Of a DNA stretch of 64,000 bases, positions 52,886 through 62,613 are shown in pieces (positions within the stretch are counted from its first letter, which is position 1; every line of letters starts with the position of its first letter). Position numbers and translations under genes: made by a program. This stretch comes from Acetobacteraceae bacterium. Lineage in GTDB: Bacteria; Pseudomonadota; Alphaproteobacteria; Acetobacterales; Acetobacteraceae. The notes below the pieces were generated by a model. That model ran no database searches and was not told where the DNA came from. It saw only the letters and a list, made by a program, of their open reading frames with translations. The stretch lies in the NCBI GenBank assembly GCA_003164135.1, contig PLSD01000028.1:102498-166497 (forward strand), in the 5' to 3' direction.

Positions 52886-55800
52886 CGGCTTGCTCCAAAT
52901 TGGCCAGTTTTACCAAATTTCCTAGTACGTCTCGGGCGATGGCGACGCGGGCGGAGACGTCCATGTCGCGGGCTACGACGAGTTTTTGGTCGGGGCGGAT
53001 TTTTAGGGTGGCGCCGCGCGAGGTGATCCAGGCGATGAGGCCGGGGGGGTTGGCGAAGTCGTTTTTGCGGAAGGCGATGACCATGCCTTTGGGGCCGGCG
53101 TCCAGCTTTTCCACGCCGGCGGCGCGGCAGGCGCGTTTGAGGGCGACGGTTTCGAGCAGGTTCTCGACTTCGGCGGGGAGTTTGCCGAAGCGGTCGACGA
53201 GTTCGGCGGCGAGTGCCTCGCTTTCGGCATCCGAGGTGAGCGCGCCGATGCGGCGGTACAGGCCGAGGCGAACCGGGAGATCGGAGACGTAGGTTTCCGG
53301 GATGAGGACGGGCAGGCCGAGGTTGATGTTGGGGGTCCAGTCGCGGTCTTCGGCTTTTTTGCCACGGCCTTCGGCGCGGATGGCGTTGACGGCGTCCTCC
53401 AGCATTTGCTGGTAGAGTTCGATGCCGACTTCGCGGATGTGGCCGGATTGTTCGTCGCCCAGGAGGTTGCCGGCGCCGCGCAGGTCAAGGTCGTGTGAGG
53501 CGAGGGTGAAGCCGGCGCCGAGCTGGTCGAGGGTTTGCATGACCTCCAGGCGTTTTTGCGCGGCGGCGGAGAGGCGGTGGTGGACCGGCCAGGTGAGGTA
53601 GGCGTAGCCGCGCTGCTTGCCGCGACCGACGCGGCCGCGAAGCTGGTACAAACTGGCGAGACCAAACATGTCTGCGCGGTAGATGATGAGGGTGTTGACG
53701 GCAGGCATGTCCAGCCCGGATTCCACGATGTTGGTGGCGAGCAGGATGTCGTATTTGCCCTCGCCGAATTCGGTCATCACGCGCTCCAGCTCGGTGGGGG
53801 CGAGGCGGCCGTTCGCGACAATGGTTTTGATGTCGGGGACGATTTCGCGCAGGCGGGCGGCCATGGGGTCGAGGTCCTCGATGCGCGGGACGACGCAGAA
53901 GATTTGGCCGCCGCGGAATTTTTCGCGGGCGATGGCTTCTTTGATGATGAGGCTGTCGAACGGCATGATGAAGGTGCGGACGGCGAGACGGTCAACCGGC
54001 GGGGTGGTGATGAGGGAGAGGTCGCGCACGCCCGTTAGCGCCAGTTGCAGGGTGCGCGGGATGGGGGTGGCGGTGAGGGTGAGGACGTGGACGTCGGCTT
54101 TGAGCTGCTTCAGGCGCTCTTTGTGGGCGACGCCAAAATGTTGTTCTTCATCGACGATGAGCAGGCCGAGGTCCGCGAAGGCCACGGATTTAGCCATGAG
54201 CGCGTGCGTGCCGATGACGATGCTGATGCTGCCATCGGCCAGACCGGCGCGGACGGCGCTGGCCTCCTTGGGCGTGACCATGCGCGAGAGCTGCGCAACT
54301 TTGACGGGCAAGCCTTCAAAGCGCGTGGAGAAGACGCGAAAGTGCTGGCGGGCGAGCAAAGTGGTGGGGACGACGACGGCGACCTGGGTGCCGGACATGG
54401 CGGCGACGAAGGCGGCGCGCAGGGCGACCTCGGTTTTGCCGAAGCCGACGTCGCCGCAGATCAGGCGGTCCATGGGGCGGCCGGCGGCGAAATCTTCCAG
54501 AACGTCGGAGATGGCTTTGGCCTGGTCCTCGGTCTCGGTGTAGGGGAAGCGGGCGCAGAATTCGGCGAAGGCGCCTTCATCGGCGGTGAGCATGGGGGCG
54601 TCGCGCATCTGGCGCTCGGCGGCGAGGCGGATGAGGCCGGCGGCCATGTCCTGGATGCGGTTTTTGGCTTTGGCCTTGCGGGCCTGCCAGGAGGCGCCGC
54701 CGAGTTTGTCCAGCGAGACGCCGTCGGTTTCCTGGCCGAAGCGGGACAGCAGGTCGATGTTTTCGACGGGGAGGAAGAGTTTGTCGCCGCCGTCATAGAG
54801 GATGCGCAGGCAGTCATGCGCGGCGCCGTTGACGGTGACGGCCTCTAAGCCGTCATAGCGGCCGATGCCGTGGTCCTGGTGGACGACGAGGTCGCCGGCG
54901 GCGATTTCCGTGGCGTCGGCGATGAACTGGTCGGCGCGTTTGCGGCGTTTCGGCGGGCGGGCGATGCGCTGCCCGAGGAGGTCCTGCTCGGCGACCAGGG
55001 CCATGCGGTCCATGAGGAAGCCGCGCTCGATGGCAAGCACCGCCAGGGCGATGGTGCCTTTGGGCAGGGCGCGGGCTTCATCGGCGCTGGCGACGGGGCG
55101 GATGTCCTGGATGCCGTGTTCGCGCAGCATGAGGGCGAGGCGCTCGCGGGAGCCGGCACTCCATGCGGCGAGGATGATTGTGCGGCCGGTGGCTGCCCAT
55201 TTGGTGCGCAGTTCGGCAAAGCCGTCGAACGCAGCCATGGGCTGGCCGGCGAGGATGGGGCCGGGGCGGCCGCCGATGTCGACACCTTGGGCGCCGTCCG
55301 GCTTGCCGAAGGGGGAGAATTCGAAGCAGGGGGCGCTGGCAAGTTGGGCGTCGAAGGCTTGGCGGTCCAGATACAGCATGCCCGGCGGGATGGGACGGTA
55401 GGGTTGCTCGCCGGTGCGGGCGGGGCCGCGACGCTCGGCGTAGTGGTCGGCGATGAGCTCTAAGCGGGCTTCCAGCGCGTTCTCGGCCTGATAGTCGAGG
55501 CTGATGGAGGCGTTGGGGAGGTAGTCGAAAATGGTCTCCATGCTCTCGGCGAAGAGTGGCGCGTAGTGCTCGATGCCGGGGTGGCGGTGGCCCGCGGTGA
55601 CGGAGTGGTAGAGCGGGTCTTCGACGGCTTTGGGGCCGAACAGCTCGCGCCAGTTGGTACGGAAGCGGGCGATGGAGGCGGCGTCGAACGCGACTTCGGA
55701 GGCGGGGTGGAAGTCCAGCACTTGGACCGCCTCGCCGCTGCGCTGGGTTTCTGGGTCGAAGCGGCGGATGCTCTCGATGGTGTCGCCAAACAGGTCGAGG

Positions 55801-56306
55801 CGGACGGGGAGTGCTTCGCCGGCTGGGAAGACGTCAATGATGCCGCCGCGCAGCGAGAATTCGCCGGCTTCCATGACCGTGCCGGTGCGGTTGTAGCCGT
55901 CGGCGTCGAGGAAGGCGGCGAGGTCGTCCGGGGCGATGGTGTCACCGACCGAGAGGCGCATGCCGGCGCCGGCGAGGGCGGAACGGGGCGTGACCTTTTG
56001 CAGGGCGGCGTTGACGGTGGTGAGGACGATGCGCTTTTTGCCGGGTTCGGCTTGCAGGCGGCTCAGGGCGGCGATGCGCTCGGCGATGACGGCGCCGTTG
56101 GGGGAGACGCGGTCGTACGGCAGACAATCCCAGGCCGGGAAGGCGATGACTTCTACCTCCGGGCCGAAAAAAGCGATGGCCTCGGCGAGGACGGCGAGGC
56201 GCGTGTCGTCGCGGGCGATGTGCAGGACGGGGCCGGTGTGCTCCGCCCAGCGGCGGACGAGGACCAGGGCGTCAACGCCCTCCGGTGCGCCGTGGACGGG
56301 GACCAT
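52881..56306 (-). CDS. mfd: Transcription-repair coupling factor Mfd
   Basis: The 1141-aa DNA translocase removes RNA polymerase stalled at lesions and recruits UvrA. The N-terminal UvrB-like region has VEVIAFPAWDCLPYDRVSPN. The RNAP-interacting domain has DLVVHQDHGIGRYDGL. The helicase core has GDVGFGKTEVALRAAF, LLIVDEEQHFGV and LTATPIPRTLQLA, and the TRG motif region lies near YQLRGRVGRGKQRGYAYL. A C-terminal autoinhibitory domain follows. The length is normal. Its start shares one base with the sdhE stop, so the two genes are coupled. Confidence 0.98.
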   Translation of the reverse strand: MVPVHGAPEGVDALVLVRRWAEHTGPVLHIARDDTRLAVLAEAIAFFGPEVEVIAFPAWDCLPYDRVSPNGAVIAERIAALSRLQAEPGKKRIVLTTVNAALQKVTPRSALAGAGMRLSVGDTIAPDDLAAFLDADGYNRTGTVMEAGEFSLRGGIIDVFPAGEALPVRLDLFGDTIESIRRFDPETQRSGEAVQVLDFHPASEVAFDAASIARFRTNWRELFGPKAVEDPLYHSVTAGHRHPGIEHYAPLFAESMETIFDYLPNASISLDYQAENALEARLELIADHYAERRGPARTGEQPYRPIPPGMLYLDRQAFDAQLASAPCFEFSPFGKPDGAQGVDIGGRPGPILAGQPMAAFDGFAELRTKWAATGRTIILAAWSAGSRERLALMLREHGIQDIRPVASADEARALPKGTIALAVLAIERGFLMDRMALVAEQDLLGQRIARPPKRRKRADQFIADATEIAAGDLVVHQDHGIGRYDGLEAVTVNGAAHDCLRILYDGGDKLFLPVENIDLLSRFGQETDGVSLDKLGGASWQARKAKAKNRIQDMAAGLIRLAAERQMRDAPMLTADEGAFAEFCARFPYTETEDQAKAISDVLEDFAAGRPMDRLICGDVGFGKTEVALRAAFVAAMSGTQVAVVVPTTLLARQHFRVFSTRFEGLPVKVAQLSRMVTPKEASAVRAGLADGSISIVIGTHALMAKSVAFADLGLLIVDEEQHFGVAHKERLKQLKADVHVLTLTATPIPRTLQLALTGVRDLSLITTPPVDRLAVRTFIMPFDSLIIKEAIAREKFRGGQIFCVVPRIEDLDPMAARLREIVPDIKTIVANGRLAPTELERVMTEFGEGKYDILLATNIVESGLDMPAVNTLIIYRADMFGLASLYQLRGRVGRGKQRGYAYLTWPVHHRLSAAAQKRLEVMQTLDQLGAGFTLASHDLDLRGAGNLLGDEQSGHIREVGIELYQQMLEDAVNAIRAEGRGKKAEDRDWTPNINLGLPVLIPETYVSDLPVRLGLYRRIGALTSDAESEALAAELVDRFGKLPAEVENLLETVALKRACRAAGVEKLDAGPKGMVIAFRKNDFANPPGLIAWITSRGATLKIRPDQKLVVARDMDVSARVAIARDVLGNLVKLANLEQAA

Positions 56307-56593
56307 CAGAACCGCGCTAGTGCCGCGGCGCGGACGCGTTGGAGCATGGGGCTGTCGGCATGGGGGGGGATCGGTAGGCGGCCGGTGAGCCAGTCGGCTA
56401 GTTCGGCGTCGGGGAATTCCATGACGGCTTCGATTTCGTCGAGTTCGGTCTCGGACATGGTGGCGATTCGGGCGGTTACGAAGTCGCCTATGAGGAGATC
56501 ATTCTCATAAGTGCCCCGGTGCTGGGCGCGGTAGATCAACCGGCGGCGGCGGTTGTCCAAGGGTTGTGGGGGCGGATTTTCAAAGTCAGTCAT
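56306..56593 (-). CDS. sdhE: Succinate dehydrogenase assembly factor SdhE
   Basis: The 95-aa protein starts at the ATG at 56593; the 433-aa track ORF is an antisense extension through recG. It carries the SdhE core RRRRLIYRAQHRGTYENDLLIGDFV, in which RGxxE is the flavinylation motif, then LDEIEAVMEFPDAELADWLTGR. It helps attach FAD to SdhA. It is divergent from recG and upstream of mfd, an order often seen in alphaproteobacteria. Confidence 0.93.
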   Translation of the reverse strand: MTDFENPPPQPLDNRRRRLIYRAQHRGTYENDLLIGDFVTARIATMSETELDEIEAVMEFPDAELADWLTGRLPIPPHADSPMLQRVRAAALARF

Positions 56594-56635
56594 ATTGGGT
56601 TGCGGTATAGGCGCGGTTTGGCCAAGAGTCAGCAT

Positions 56636-58690
56636 GTGACCCTTGAGATTCTTGAGCCCCTGCGCGCGCCGATATCGTCCCTGCCGGGGCTGGGGCCGAA
56701 GCTGTCGGCTTTGCTGGCGCGGCTGGTGGGGGGTGAGACGGTGCGGGATGTGCTGTTTCATCTGCCGGTGGATTTTTTGGACCGGCGGGCGGCGCCGAAG
56801 ATACGCGACGCCAAGCCGGGGATGATTGCAACGTTGCGGATTGAGGTGATCCGCCATGAGGTGCCGGCGAAGAAGACGCAGCCGCACCGGGTGGTGATTG
56901 GCGATGAGACCGGGTTTGCCGAGGTGGTGCTGTTTCATGCGGCGCGGCTGGTGCAGTTTCCGATTGGGGCGAAGCTCGTGGTTTCCGGCAAGTTGGAGGA
57001 GTTTGGCGGGCGGCTGGTGATGGCGCATCCGGATTATGTGGTGTCGCAACTGCAGGAGCGGGATTTCCCGTGGATTGAGCCGGTGTGGCCGCTCAGCGCT
57101 GGGGTGGTGCCACGGGTGATGCGGCGGGCGGCGCTGGGGGGACTGGCGCGGCTGCCTGAGCTGCCGGAGTGGCAGGATGCAAGTGTGCTGCGCAAGCGCA
57201 AGTGGCCGGGGTTTGGCGAGGCGCTGCGGGCGTTGCACGCGCCGGTGGAGGTGCCCGATGACCGGCCGGGTGAACGGCTGGCGTATGACGAGCTGCTGGC
57301 GCGGCATTTGGCGTTTGCGATGGTGCGGGCGCGGCGGCGCAAGCGGCCGGGGCGGGTGCTGACGGGCGATGGCCGGTTGCGGGCGGAGGCGCTGAAACGG
57401 TTTGGCCATGCGCTGACTTCGGGGCAGTTGCAGGCGCTGGGGGAGATTGATGCGGATTTGGCCGCGCCGCACCAGATGTTGCGGCTGCTGCAGGGCGATG
57501 TGGGGGCGGGTAAGACTCTGGTGGCGTTGCTGGCGATGTTGCGCGCGGTGGAGGCGGGTGCGCAGGCGGCATTGCTGGCGCCGACGGAGATTCTGGCCAA
57601 GCAGCATTATGCGAATTTTCAGAAATTATGCCCGGTGCCGGTGGCGTTGCTGACGGGCAATGTGAAGGGGGCCGAGCGGCGGCGGATTATGGCGGCGATG
57701 GCTGATGGTACGTTGCCGATTGTGATTGGTACGCATGCGATATTTCAGAAAGAGGTGGAGTTTAGGGATCTGGCGCTGGCGGTGATTGATGAGCAGCACA
57801 GGTTTGGTGTGGACCAGCGGCTGGCGTTGAGTGCGAAGGGGGCGGCGACGGATTTGCTGGTGATGACGGCGACGCCGATTCCGCGCACGCTATTGCTGAC
57901 GCATTGGGCGGAGATGGAGGTGAGCCGGATTACCGACAAGCCCGCCGGGCGGCAGAGAATTACCACGACACTGCACAAGCTGACCGATCTGGCGAAGGTG
58001 CTGGACGCGATTGCGCGGGCGATTGCGGCCGGAGGGCGGGTGTATTGGGTGTGCCCGCTGGTGGTGGAGTCCGAGGTTTTGGACCTTACCGCGACGGAAG
58101 TGCGGTTTGCGCAGTTGCGGGAGCGGTTTGGTGATACGGTGACGCTGGCGCATGGCCAGCAGGATGCAGCGGTGCGCGATAAGGCGTTGTTCGACTTTGC
58201 AGCCGGGCATTGCAAGATATTGGTTGCGACCACGGTCATTGAGGTCGGCATGGATGTGCGTGAGGCGAATATTATGGTGATTGAGCATGCCGAGCGGTTT
58301 GGCCTGGCGCAGTTGCACCAGTTGCGCGGGCGGGTTGGCCGGGGGATTGCGAAAAGCTACTGCCTGCTGCTGCATGATAATAAAATTGGCGTGACGGCGC
58401 GCAAACGGCTGGCGTTGCTGCGCGATACCGAGGATGGGTTCGTGATTGCCGATGAGGATTTCAGGCTGCGCGGCTCTGGGGATTATCTGGGGACTCGGCA
58501 GTCCGGGTTGCCGGGGTACCGGCTGGCAGATGCGGAGAAGCATGAAGGTTTATTGCCGATGGCGCGGCAGGATGCGGTGCTGCTGTTGCAGCGCGACCCG
58601 AAGCTGGAGAGCGAGCGCGGGCGGGCGGTGCGGGTGCTGTTGAATTTGTTTGATCAGCGCGATGCTATTTTGACGGTGCGGGCGGGATGA
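56636..58690 (+). CDS. recG: ATP-dependent DNA helicase RecG
   Basis: RecG reverses stalled forks and branch-migrates Holliday junctions. The likely start is the GTG at 56636 (684 aa); TTG codons at 56600 and 56618 are alternatives, and the track start lies inside sdhE. The wedge domain begins PISSLPGLGPKLSALLARL, with FHLPVDFLDRR. The helicase core has LLQGDVGAGKTLVALLAML, VIGTHAIFQKEVEFRDLALAVIDEQHRFGV and TATPIPRTLLLTHWAEMEVS, and the TRG-like region DFRLRGSGDYLGTRQSG. Confidence 0.95.
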   Translation: MTLEILEPLRAPISSLPGLGPKLSALLARLVGGETVRDVLFHLPVDFLDRRAAPKIRDAKPGMIATLRIEVIRHEVPAKKTQPHRVVIGDETGFAEVVLFHAARLVQFPIGAKLVVSGKLEEFGGRLVMAHPDYVVSQLQERDFPWIEPVWPLSAGVVPRVMRRAALGGLARLPELPEWQDASVLRKRKWPGFGEALRALHAPVEVPDDRPGERLAYDELLARHLAFAMVRARRRKRPGRVLTGDGRLRAEALKRFGHALTSGQLQALGEIDADLAAPHQMLRLLQGDVGAGKTLVALLAMLRAVEAGAQAALLAPTEILAKQHYANFQKLCPVPVALLTGNVKGAERRRIMAAMADGTLPIVIGTHAIFQKEVEFRDLALAVIDEQHRFGVDQRLALSAKGAATDLLVMTATPIPRTLLLTHWAEMEVSRITDKPAGRQRITTTLHKLTDLAKVLDAIARAIAAGGRVYWVCPLVVESEVLDLTATEVRFAQLRERFGDTVTLAHGQQDAAVRDKALFDFAAGHCKILVATTVIEVGMDVREANIMVIEHAERFGLAQLHQLRGRVGRGIAKSYCLLLHDNKIGVTARKRLALLRDTEDGFVIADEDFRLRGSGDYLGTRQSGLPGYRLADAEKHEGLLPMARQDAVLLLQRDPKLESERGRAVRVLLNLFDQRDAILTVRAG

Positions 58691-58705
58691 GCGGGGAGAG
58701 GCGGG

Positions 58706-59188
58706 TTATTCACGCAACTGCTGCTGAACCGCCGATGTGAATTTGGGCGCGGCGGGGCTGGTGAGGCTGGAGAACCAGGTTTCCAGGCCGCCGTTTTTGT
58801 TGATCAGATATTTGAAGAAGTTCCAGCGCGGTTTGGCGAGGAAACCGCCCTGCCCCGCCGCCCATTGGAAGAAGGGATGGGCGTCCGGGCCTTTGACGTG
58901 GACTTTGGCCATCATGGGGAAATCGACACCGTAGTTGAGTTCGCAGAAGCTGGCGATTTGCTCGTGGGTGCCGGGTTCCTGGCCGCCGAAGTCGTTGCAG
59001 GGGACGCCGATGACGACGAGGCCCTTGGCTTTGTTGGCCTGCCAGAGGGCTTCCAGCGCTTTGTATTGCGGGGTAAAACCGCATTTGGAGGCGGTGTTGA
59101 CGATGAGCAATGGCCGCCCGGCGAGGTCTTTTAAGGGGTAAGGTTTGCCCTGGAGGGTCTCGAAGGAAAAATCATAGGCGCTGGCCAT
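58706..59188 (-). CDS. Glutathione peroxidase family protein
   Basis: The 160-aa thioredoxin-fold peroxidase starts SAYDFSFETLQGKPYPLKDLAGRPLLIVNTASKCGFTPQY, with the peroxidatic Cys in ASKCGF. The Gln of GVPCNDFGGQEPG and the Trp-Asn pair KPRWNFFKYLI complete the tetrad. The second Cys (VPCN) suggests thioredoxin rather than glutathione as reductant. It is convergent with recG, and its start region is partly duplicated 630 bp away. Confidence 0.95.
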   Translation of the reverse strand: MASAYDFSFETLQGKPYPLKDLAGRPLLIVNTASKCGFTPQYKALEALWQANKAKGLVVIGVPCNDFGGQEPGTHEQIASFCELNYGVDFPMMAKVHVKGPDAHPFFQWAAGQGGFLAKPRWNFFKYLINKNGGLETWFSSLTSPAAPKFTSAVQQQLRE

Positions 59189-59210
59189 TTGCGGCTCCCG
59201 AAATTACACT
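59180..59210. repeat. Duplicated gpx start region, copy A (copy B at 59809-59840)
   Basis: GCTGGCCATTTGCGGC at 59180-59195 is repeated exactly at 59809-59824, and the bases after it (GAA-TTACA-C-TGC) remain partly similar. Copy A holds the gpx start codon on the minus strand and leads to the NUDIX gene; copy B leads to mazG. Confidence 0.75.
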
Positions 59211-59216
59211 CTGCTG

Positions 59217-59321
59217 ATGAACACTGAATTGATAAGCGCTGAATTGATAAACACTGAAGCACTGAACAACGCCAACGGCAACGCCCTGCCCTGTTTGCCG
59301 CTGCCTGACTTCATCGGATGA
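59217..59321 (+). other. Possible 34-aa leader ORF overlapping the NUDIX start
   Basis: ATG at 59217 encodes MNTELISAELINTEALNNAN... and stops in an ATGA overlap with the NUDIX ATG at 59318. Its first part is a 15-bp tandem repeat (59222-59236 and 59237-59251, differing at two positions). There is no strong ribosome binding site. Coupling is possible but unproven. Confidence 0.35.
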
Positions 59322-59743
59322 GACGCTACCCTGAACATCCGCGCGTTGGCATTGGGGTTGTGCTGTTGCGGGGCGAGGACGTGCTGCTGATACGGCGCGG
59401 GCGGCCGCCGGCGGTGGGGGCGTGGTCTCTGCCCGGTGGAGGGTTGGAGTTGGGGGAGCGCGCGGAGGATTGCGCGCGGCGGGAATTGTTGGAGGAGACG
59501 GGGCTGGAGTCCGGGGCGCTACGGCTGATCGGGCATGTGGATGCAATTCATTACGATGATGAACAGCGGATTGAGTATCACTACACCATTCTGGATTTTG
59601 GCGCGCTTTATGTGGGCGGCGAGGCGGTGGCCGGGGATGATGTGACGGAGGTCGCCTGGGTGCGGGAGGATGAATTTAATGCGTACGGGCTGTGGGATGA
59701 GGCGCGGCGGATGATTGCGCAGGCGCGGGTCGTGCTGGGGTAG
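59318..59743 (+). CDS. NUDIX hydrolase
   Basis: The 141-aa protein carries the NUDIX box [28 protein letters not shown] (G-x5-E-x7-REx2EExG). It begins [33 protein letters not shown], as in ADP-ribose or MutT-like pyrophosphatases. It hydrolyses a nucleoside diphosphate derivative; which one is unknown. It is followed by a 102-bp gap and mazG, another nucleotide-cleaning enzyme. Confidence 0.94.
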   Translation: MRRYPEHPRVGIGVVLLRGEDVLLIRRGRPPAVGAWSLPGGGLELGERAEDCARRELLEETGLESGALRLIGHVDAIHYDDEQRIEYHYTILDFGALYVGGEAVAGDDVTEVAWVREDEFNAYGLWDEARRMIAQARVVLG

Positions 59744-59845
59744 TGGTTGGCCGCGGCGGCGTGGTAGCGCGCACCGCGCCGCAGCCCAAGCCGGGAGCAC
59801 AACCGGACGCTGGCCATTTGCGGCGGGTGAACTTACAACTTGCGC

Positions 59846-60634
59846 ATGACCAATGAAACGCCCGTGCAAAAGCTCGTAGATGTCATGGCAGCGCTCCGGC
59901 ACCCGGTTTCCGGCTGCCCGTGGGACAAGGAGCAGGATTTTTCGACCATTGCGCCTTATACCATCGAGGAGGCCTATGAGGTGCGGGCGGCGATAGAATC
60001 CGGCGACCCTGGGCAGTTGCAGGATGAGCTGGGGGATCTGCTGTTCCAGGTGGTGTACCACGCGCAACTGGCCAGCGAGCGCGGCTGGTTCAGCTTTGAC
60101 GATGTGGCGGCGGGGATTGCGAACAAGATGATCCGGCGGCACCCGCACGTGTTTGGCGAGGCGGAAGCACGCGATGCCGGGGCGCAGACGGCCGCTTGGG
60201 AGGCTCAGAAGGCGCAGGAGCGGTTGGAGAAGGCGGAGACCGGCGTGTTGGGCGGGGTGGCGGCCGCCCTGCCCGCTTTGGCGCGGGCACATAAGTTTTG
60301 CGCGCGGGCGGCGCGGGTGGGGTTTGACTGGCCGAACCCGGATGCGGTGCTGGACAAGCTGGAGGAGGAGGTGCGCGAGTTGCGGGCCGAACTGCCCGAG
60401 GCCACGCCGGCGCGGATGGAGGATGAGCTGGGGGATATGCTGTTTGTGATGGCGAACCTGGCGCGCAAACTGGGACTGAACGCGGAGGCGTGCCTGACAG
60501 GGGCGAATGCAAAATTTGCCCGGCGGTTTGGCTTTGTGGAAAATGCCCTGGCGCGGGAGGGAAAGACGCCAGGTATGTCAGACTTGGCGGAGATGGATGC
60601 GCTGTGGATTAAAGCCAAGGAGGCCGGGCTGTGA
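59846..60634 (+). CDS. mazG: Nucleoside triphosphate pyrophosphohydrolase MazG
   Basis: The 262-aa protein starts at the ATG at 59846; the track start is a TTG two codons upstream. It has two MazG domains: the first with CPWDKEQDFSTIAPYTIEEAYEVRAAIES and LQDELGDLLFQVVYHAQLASE, the second with FDWPNPDAVLDKLEEEVRELRAELPE and MEDELGDMLFVMANLARKL. It removes NTPs, including damaged ones. It overlaps the carbonic anhydrase gene by 4 bp. Confidence 0.96.
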   Translation: MTNETPVQKLVDVMAALRHPVSGCPWDKEQDFSTIAPYTIEEAYEVRAAIESGDPGQLQDELGDLLFQVVYHAQLASERGWFSFDDVAAGIANKMIRRHPHVFGEAEARDAGAQTAAWEAQKAQERLEKAETGVLGGVAAALPALARAHKFCARAARVGFDWPNPDAVLDKLEEEVRELRAELPEATPARMEDELGDMLFVMANLARKLGLNAEACLTGANAKFARRFGFVENALAREGKTPGMSDLAEMDALWIKAKEAGL

Positions 60635-61230
60635 AGACATTGATGGACGGTTATGCGCGGTTCCGCAAAGGGTATTGGCGCCGGCATAAGGCGCTGTTTT
60701 CGGAGCTGGCGCGCGATGGGCAGTCTCCGCCGGCGATGGTGATTGCCTGCGCGGATTCGCGGGTGGCGCCGGAGGTGATTTTTGACTGCGCGCCGGGCGA
60801 GATATTCGTGGTGCGTAACGTGAGCGCGCTGGTGCCGCCTTATGCACCTGATACGGGCAACCACGGTACGTCCGCGGCGCTGGAATTTGCCGTGACGGCG
60901 CTGAAAGTGCGCAGCATTGTGGTGATGGGGCATAGCCAGTGCGGCGGTATCCGCACGCTGATGAAGGGGCCGGGCGGCGACCAAGGGGATTTTATCGAAT
61001 CCTGGATGGCGATTGCGCATAAGGCGCGCCAGCGGGTGTGCGATTCACCCGAGGCCGAAGGGGCGGATTTCGATACGCTTTGTTATGCGTGCGAGCATGA
61101 GTCGATCCGTGATTCACTGACGAACTTGATGACGTTTCCCTGGATTTCGGCACGCGTGGCGGAAGGTAGCCTGACGCTGGCGGGGATGCATTTTAACGTG
61201 TTGTCCGGCACGTTGGAGACGGTCGTTTAA
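60631..61230 (+). CDS. Beta-class carbonic anhydrase
   Basis: The 199-aa zinc enzyme interconverts CO2 and bicarbonate. The zinc ligands are visible: Cys and Asp-Arg dyad in MVIACADSRVAPEVIF, and His and Cys in VMGHSQCGGIRTL. FVVRNVSALVPPY and NHGTSAALEFAVTALKVRSIVV are conserved. The length is slightly short of the 210-220 aa norm. It is translated with mazG through the ATGA overlap. Confidence 0.95.
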   Translation: MKTLMDGYARFRKGYWRRHKALFSELARDGQSPPAMVIACADSRVAPEVIFDCAPGEIFVVRNVSALVPPYAPDTGNHGTSAALEFAVTALKVRSIVVMGHSQCGGIRTLMKGPGGDQGDFIESWMAIAHKARQRVCDSPEAEGADFDTLCYACEHESIRDSLTNLMTFPWISARVAEGSLTLAGMHFNVLSGTLETVV

Positions 61231-61310
61231 GTTATTCCCTATAAGACTTGTAGATATTTAATGCCTATGCGATGATAACCATGAAGCAATAAACATTCAG
61301 GAGCATACAC

Positions 61311-62606
61311 ATGGCCGTTAACTCGAAGCACCCCGAAACCTTGGCGCTGCATGCCGGTTGGCGCGCTGATGCCACCACCGGGTCGGTCGCGGTGCCGATT
61401 CACCAGACGACTTCGTACCAGTTTAAATCTCCCGAACATGCGGCGAATTTGTTTGCGCTGAAGGAATTCGGGAATATTTACACCCGCATTATGAACCCGA
61501 CGACGGACGTGCTGGAGCAGCGGTTGGCGGCGTTGGAGGGGGGCGTGGCGGCGCTGGCGGTGGCGTCGGGCCAGGCGGCTTCGGCGTATTCGATCCAGAA
61601 TTTGGCGCGGGCTGGGGATAATGTGGTGTCCTCCACCGATTTGTATGGCGGGACGTGGAATTTGTTCGCCAATACGTTGAAGGACCAGGGGATTGAGGTG
61701 CGCTTTGTGGACCCGGCGGACCCGGAAGCGTTTGCGCGGGCGACGGATGACCGCACCCGGGCGTATTATGCCGAGACGCTGCCGAACCCGAAGCTGCGGG
61801 TGTTCCCGATTGCGGAAGTTGCCGCGATTGGGCGGCGGTATGGGATTCCGTTGATTGTGGACAACACCGCGGCGCCGTTGCTGACGCGCCCGTTCGACCA
61901 TGGCGCGGCGATTGTGGTGTATTCGACGACCAAATACATCGGCGGGCATGGCACCAGCATTGGCGGCGTGATTATTGACGGCGGGAATTTTGACTGGTCG
62001 GCCTACCCGGTGCGGCAGCCGCTGCTGAATACGCCGGACCCGAGCTACCATGGCGCGGTGTGGGCGGAGGCGGTGAAGCCGTTGGGGCCGATTGCGTATA
62101 TTATCCGCGCGCGGGTGGTGCTGTTGCGCGATTTGGGCGCGGCGCTGTCGCCGTTCAATGCGTTCCAGATTATCCAGGGCATTGAGACGCTGCCGTTGCG
62201 GATTGCGCGGCATTCGGAAAATGCGCTGGCAGTGGTGAAGTTTTTGAGCGAGCGGGCGGATGTAGTGAAAGTGATTCATCCAAGCCTCGCCACGGGGATT
62301 GATAAAGAGCGGGCGGATAAGTATCTGGCCGGTGGGCTTGGAGGGCTGGTTGGGTTTGAGCTGCCGGGCGGGCGCGAGGCGGGCGCGAAGTTTATTTCGG
62401 CGCTGCAGATGTTTTATCATGTGGCGAATATTGGGGATGCTCGGAGTTTGGCGATTCATCCGGCGAGTACGACGCATAGCCAGCTTTCCGCCGAGGACCA
62501 GGTAGCGACGGGGGTTTCCGAGGGGTATGTGCGGCTCTCGGTCGGGCTGGAGCATATTGAGGATATTCTGGCCGATCTGGCGCAGGCGCTCGACGCGGCG
62601 AAGTAA
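61311..62606 (+). CDS. metY: O-acetylhomoserine sulfhydrylase (aminocarboxypropyltransferase)
   Basis: The 431-aa PLP enzyme of the Cys/Met metabolism family makes homocysteine from O-acetylhomoserine and sulfide. It starts KHPETLALHAGWRADATTGSVAVPIHQTTSYQF. The PLP Lys lies in VYSTTKYIGGHGTSIGGVIID. NIYTRIMNPTTDVLEQRLAALEGG and the end SVGLEHIEDILADLAQAL are diagnostic. AGGAG precedes the ATG. The 80-bp leader shows no SAM riboswitch. It is monocistronic, with a terminator behind. Confidence 0.95.
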   Translation: MAVNSKHPETLALHAGWRADATTGSVAVPIHQTTSYQFKSPEHAANLFALKEFGNIYTRIMNPTTDVLEQRLAALEGGVAALAVASGQAASAYSIQNLARAGDNVVSSTDLYGGTWNLFANTLKDQGIEVRFVDPADPEAFARATDDRTRAYYAETLPNPKLRVFPIAEVAAIGRRYGIPLIVDNTAAPLLTRPFDHGAAIVVYSTTKYIGGHGTSIGGVIIDGGNFDWSAYPVRQPLLNTPDPSYHGAVWAEAVKPLGPIAYIIRARVVLLRDLGAALSPFNAFQIIQGIETLPLRIARHSENALAVVKFLSERADVVKVIHPSLATGIDKERADKYLAGGLGGLVGFELPGGREAGAKFISALQMFYHVANIGDARSLAIHPASTTHSQLSAEDQVATGVSEGYVRLSVGLEHIEDILADLAQALDAAK

Positions 62607-62613
62607 CACGCGG

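Noticed and set aside
61231-61310. Possible SAM riboswitch upstream of metY
   Set aside because: Only 80 bp are available, and I could not match the SAM-II or other SAM riboswitch core.
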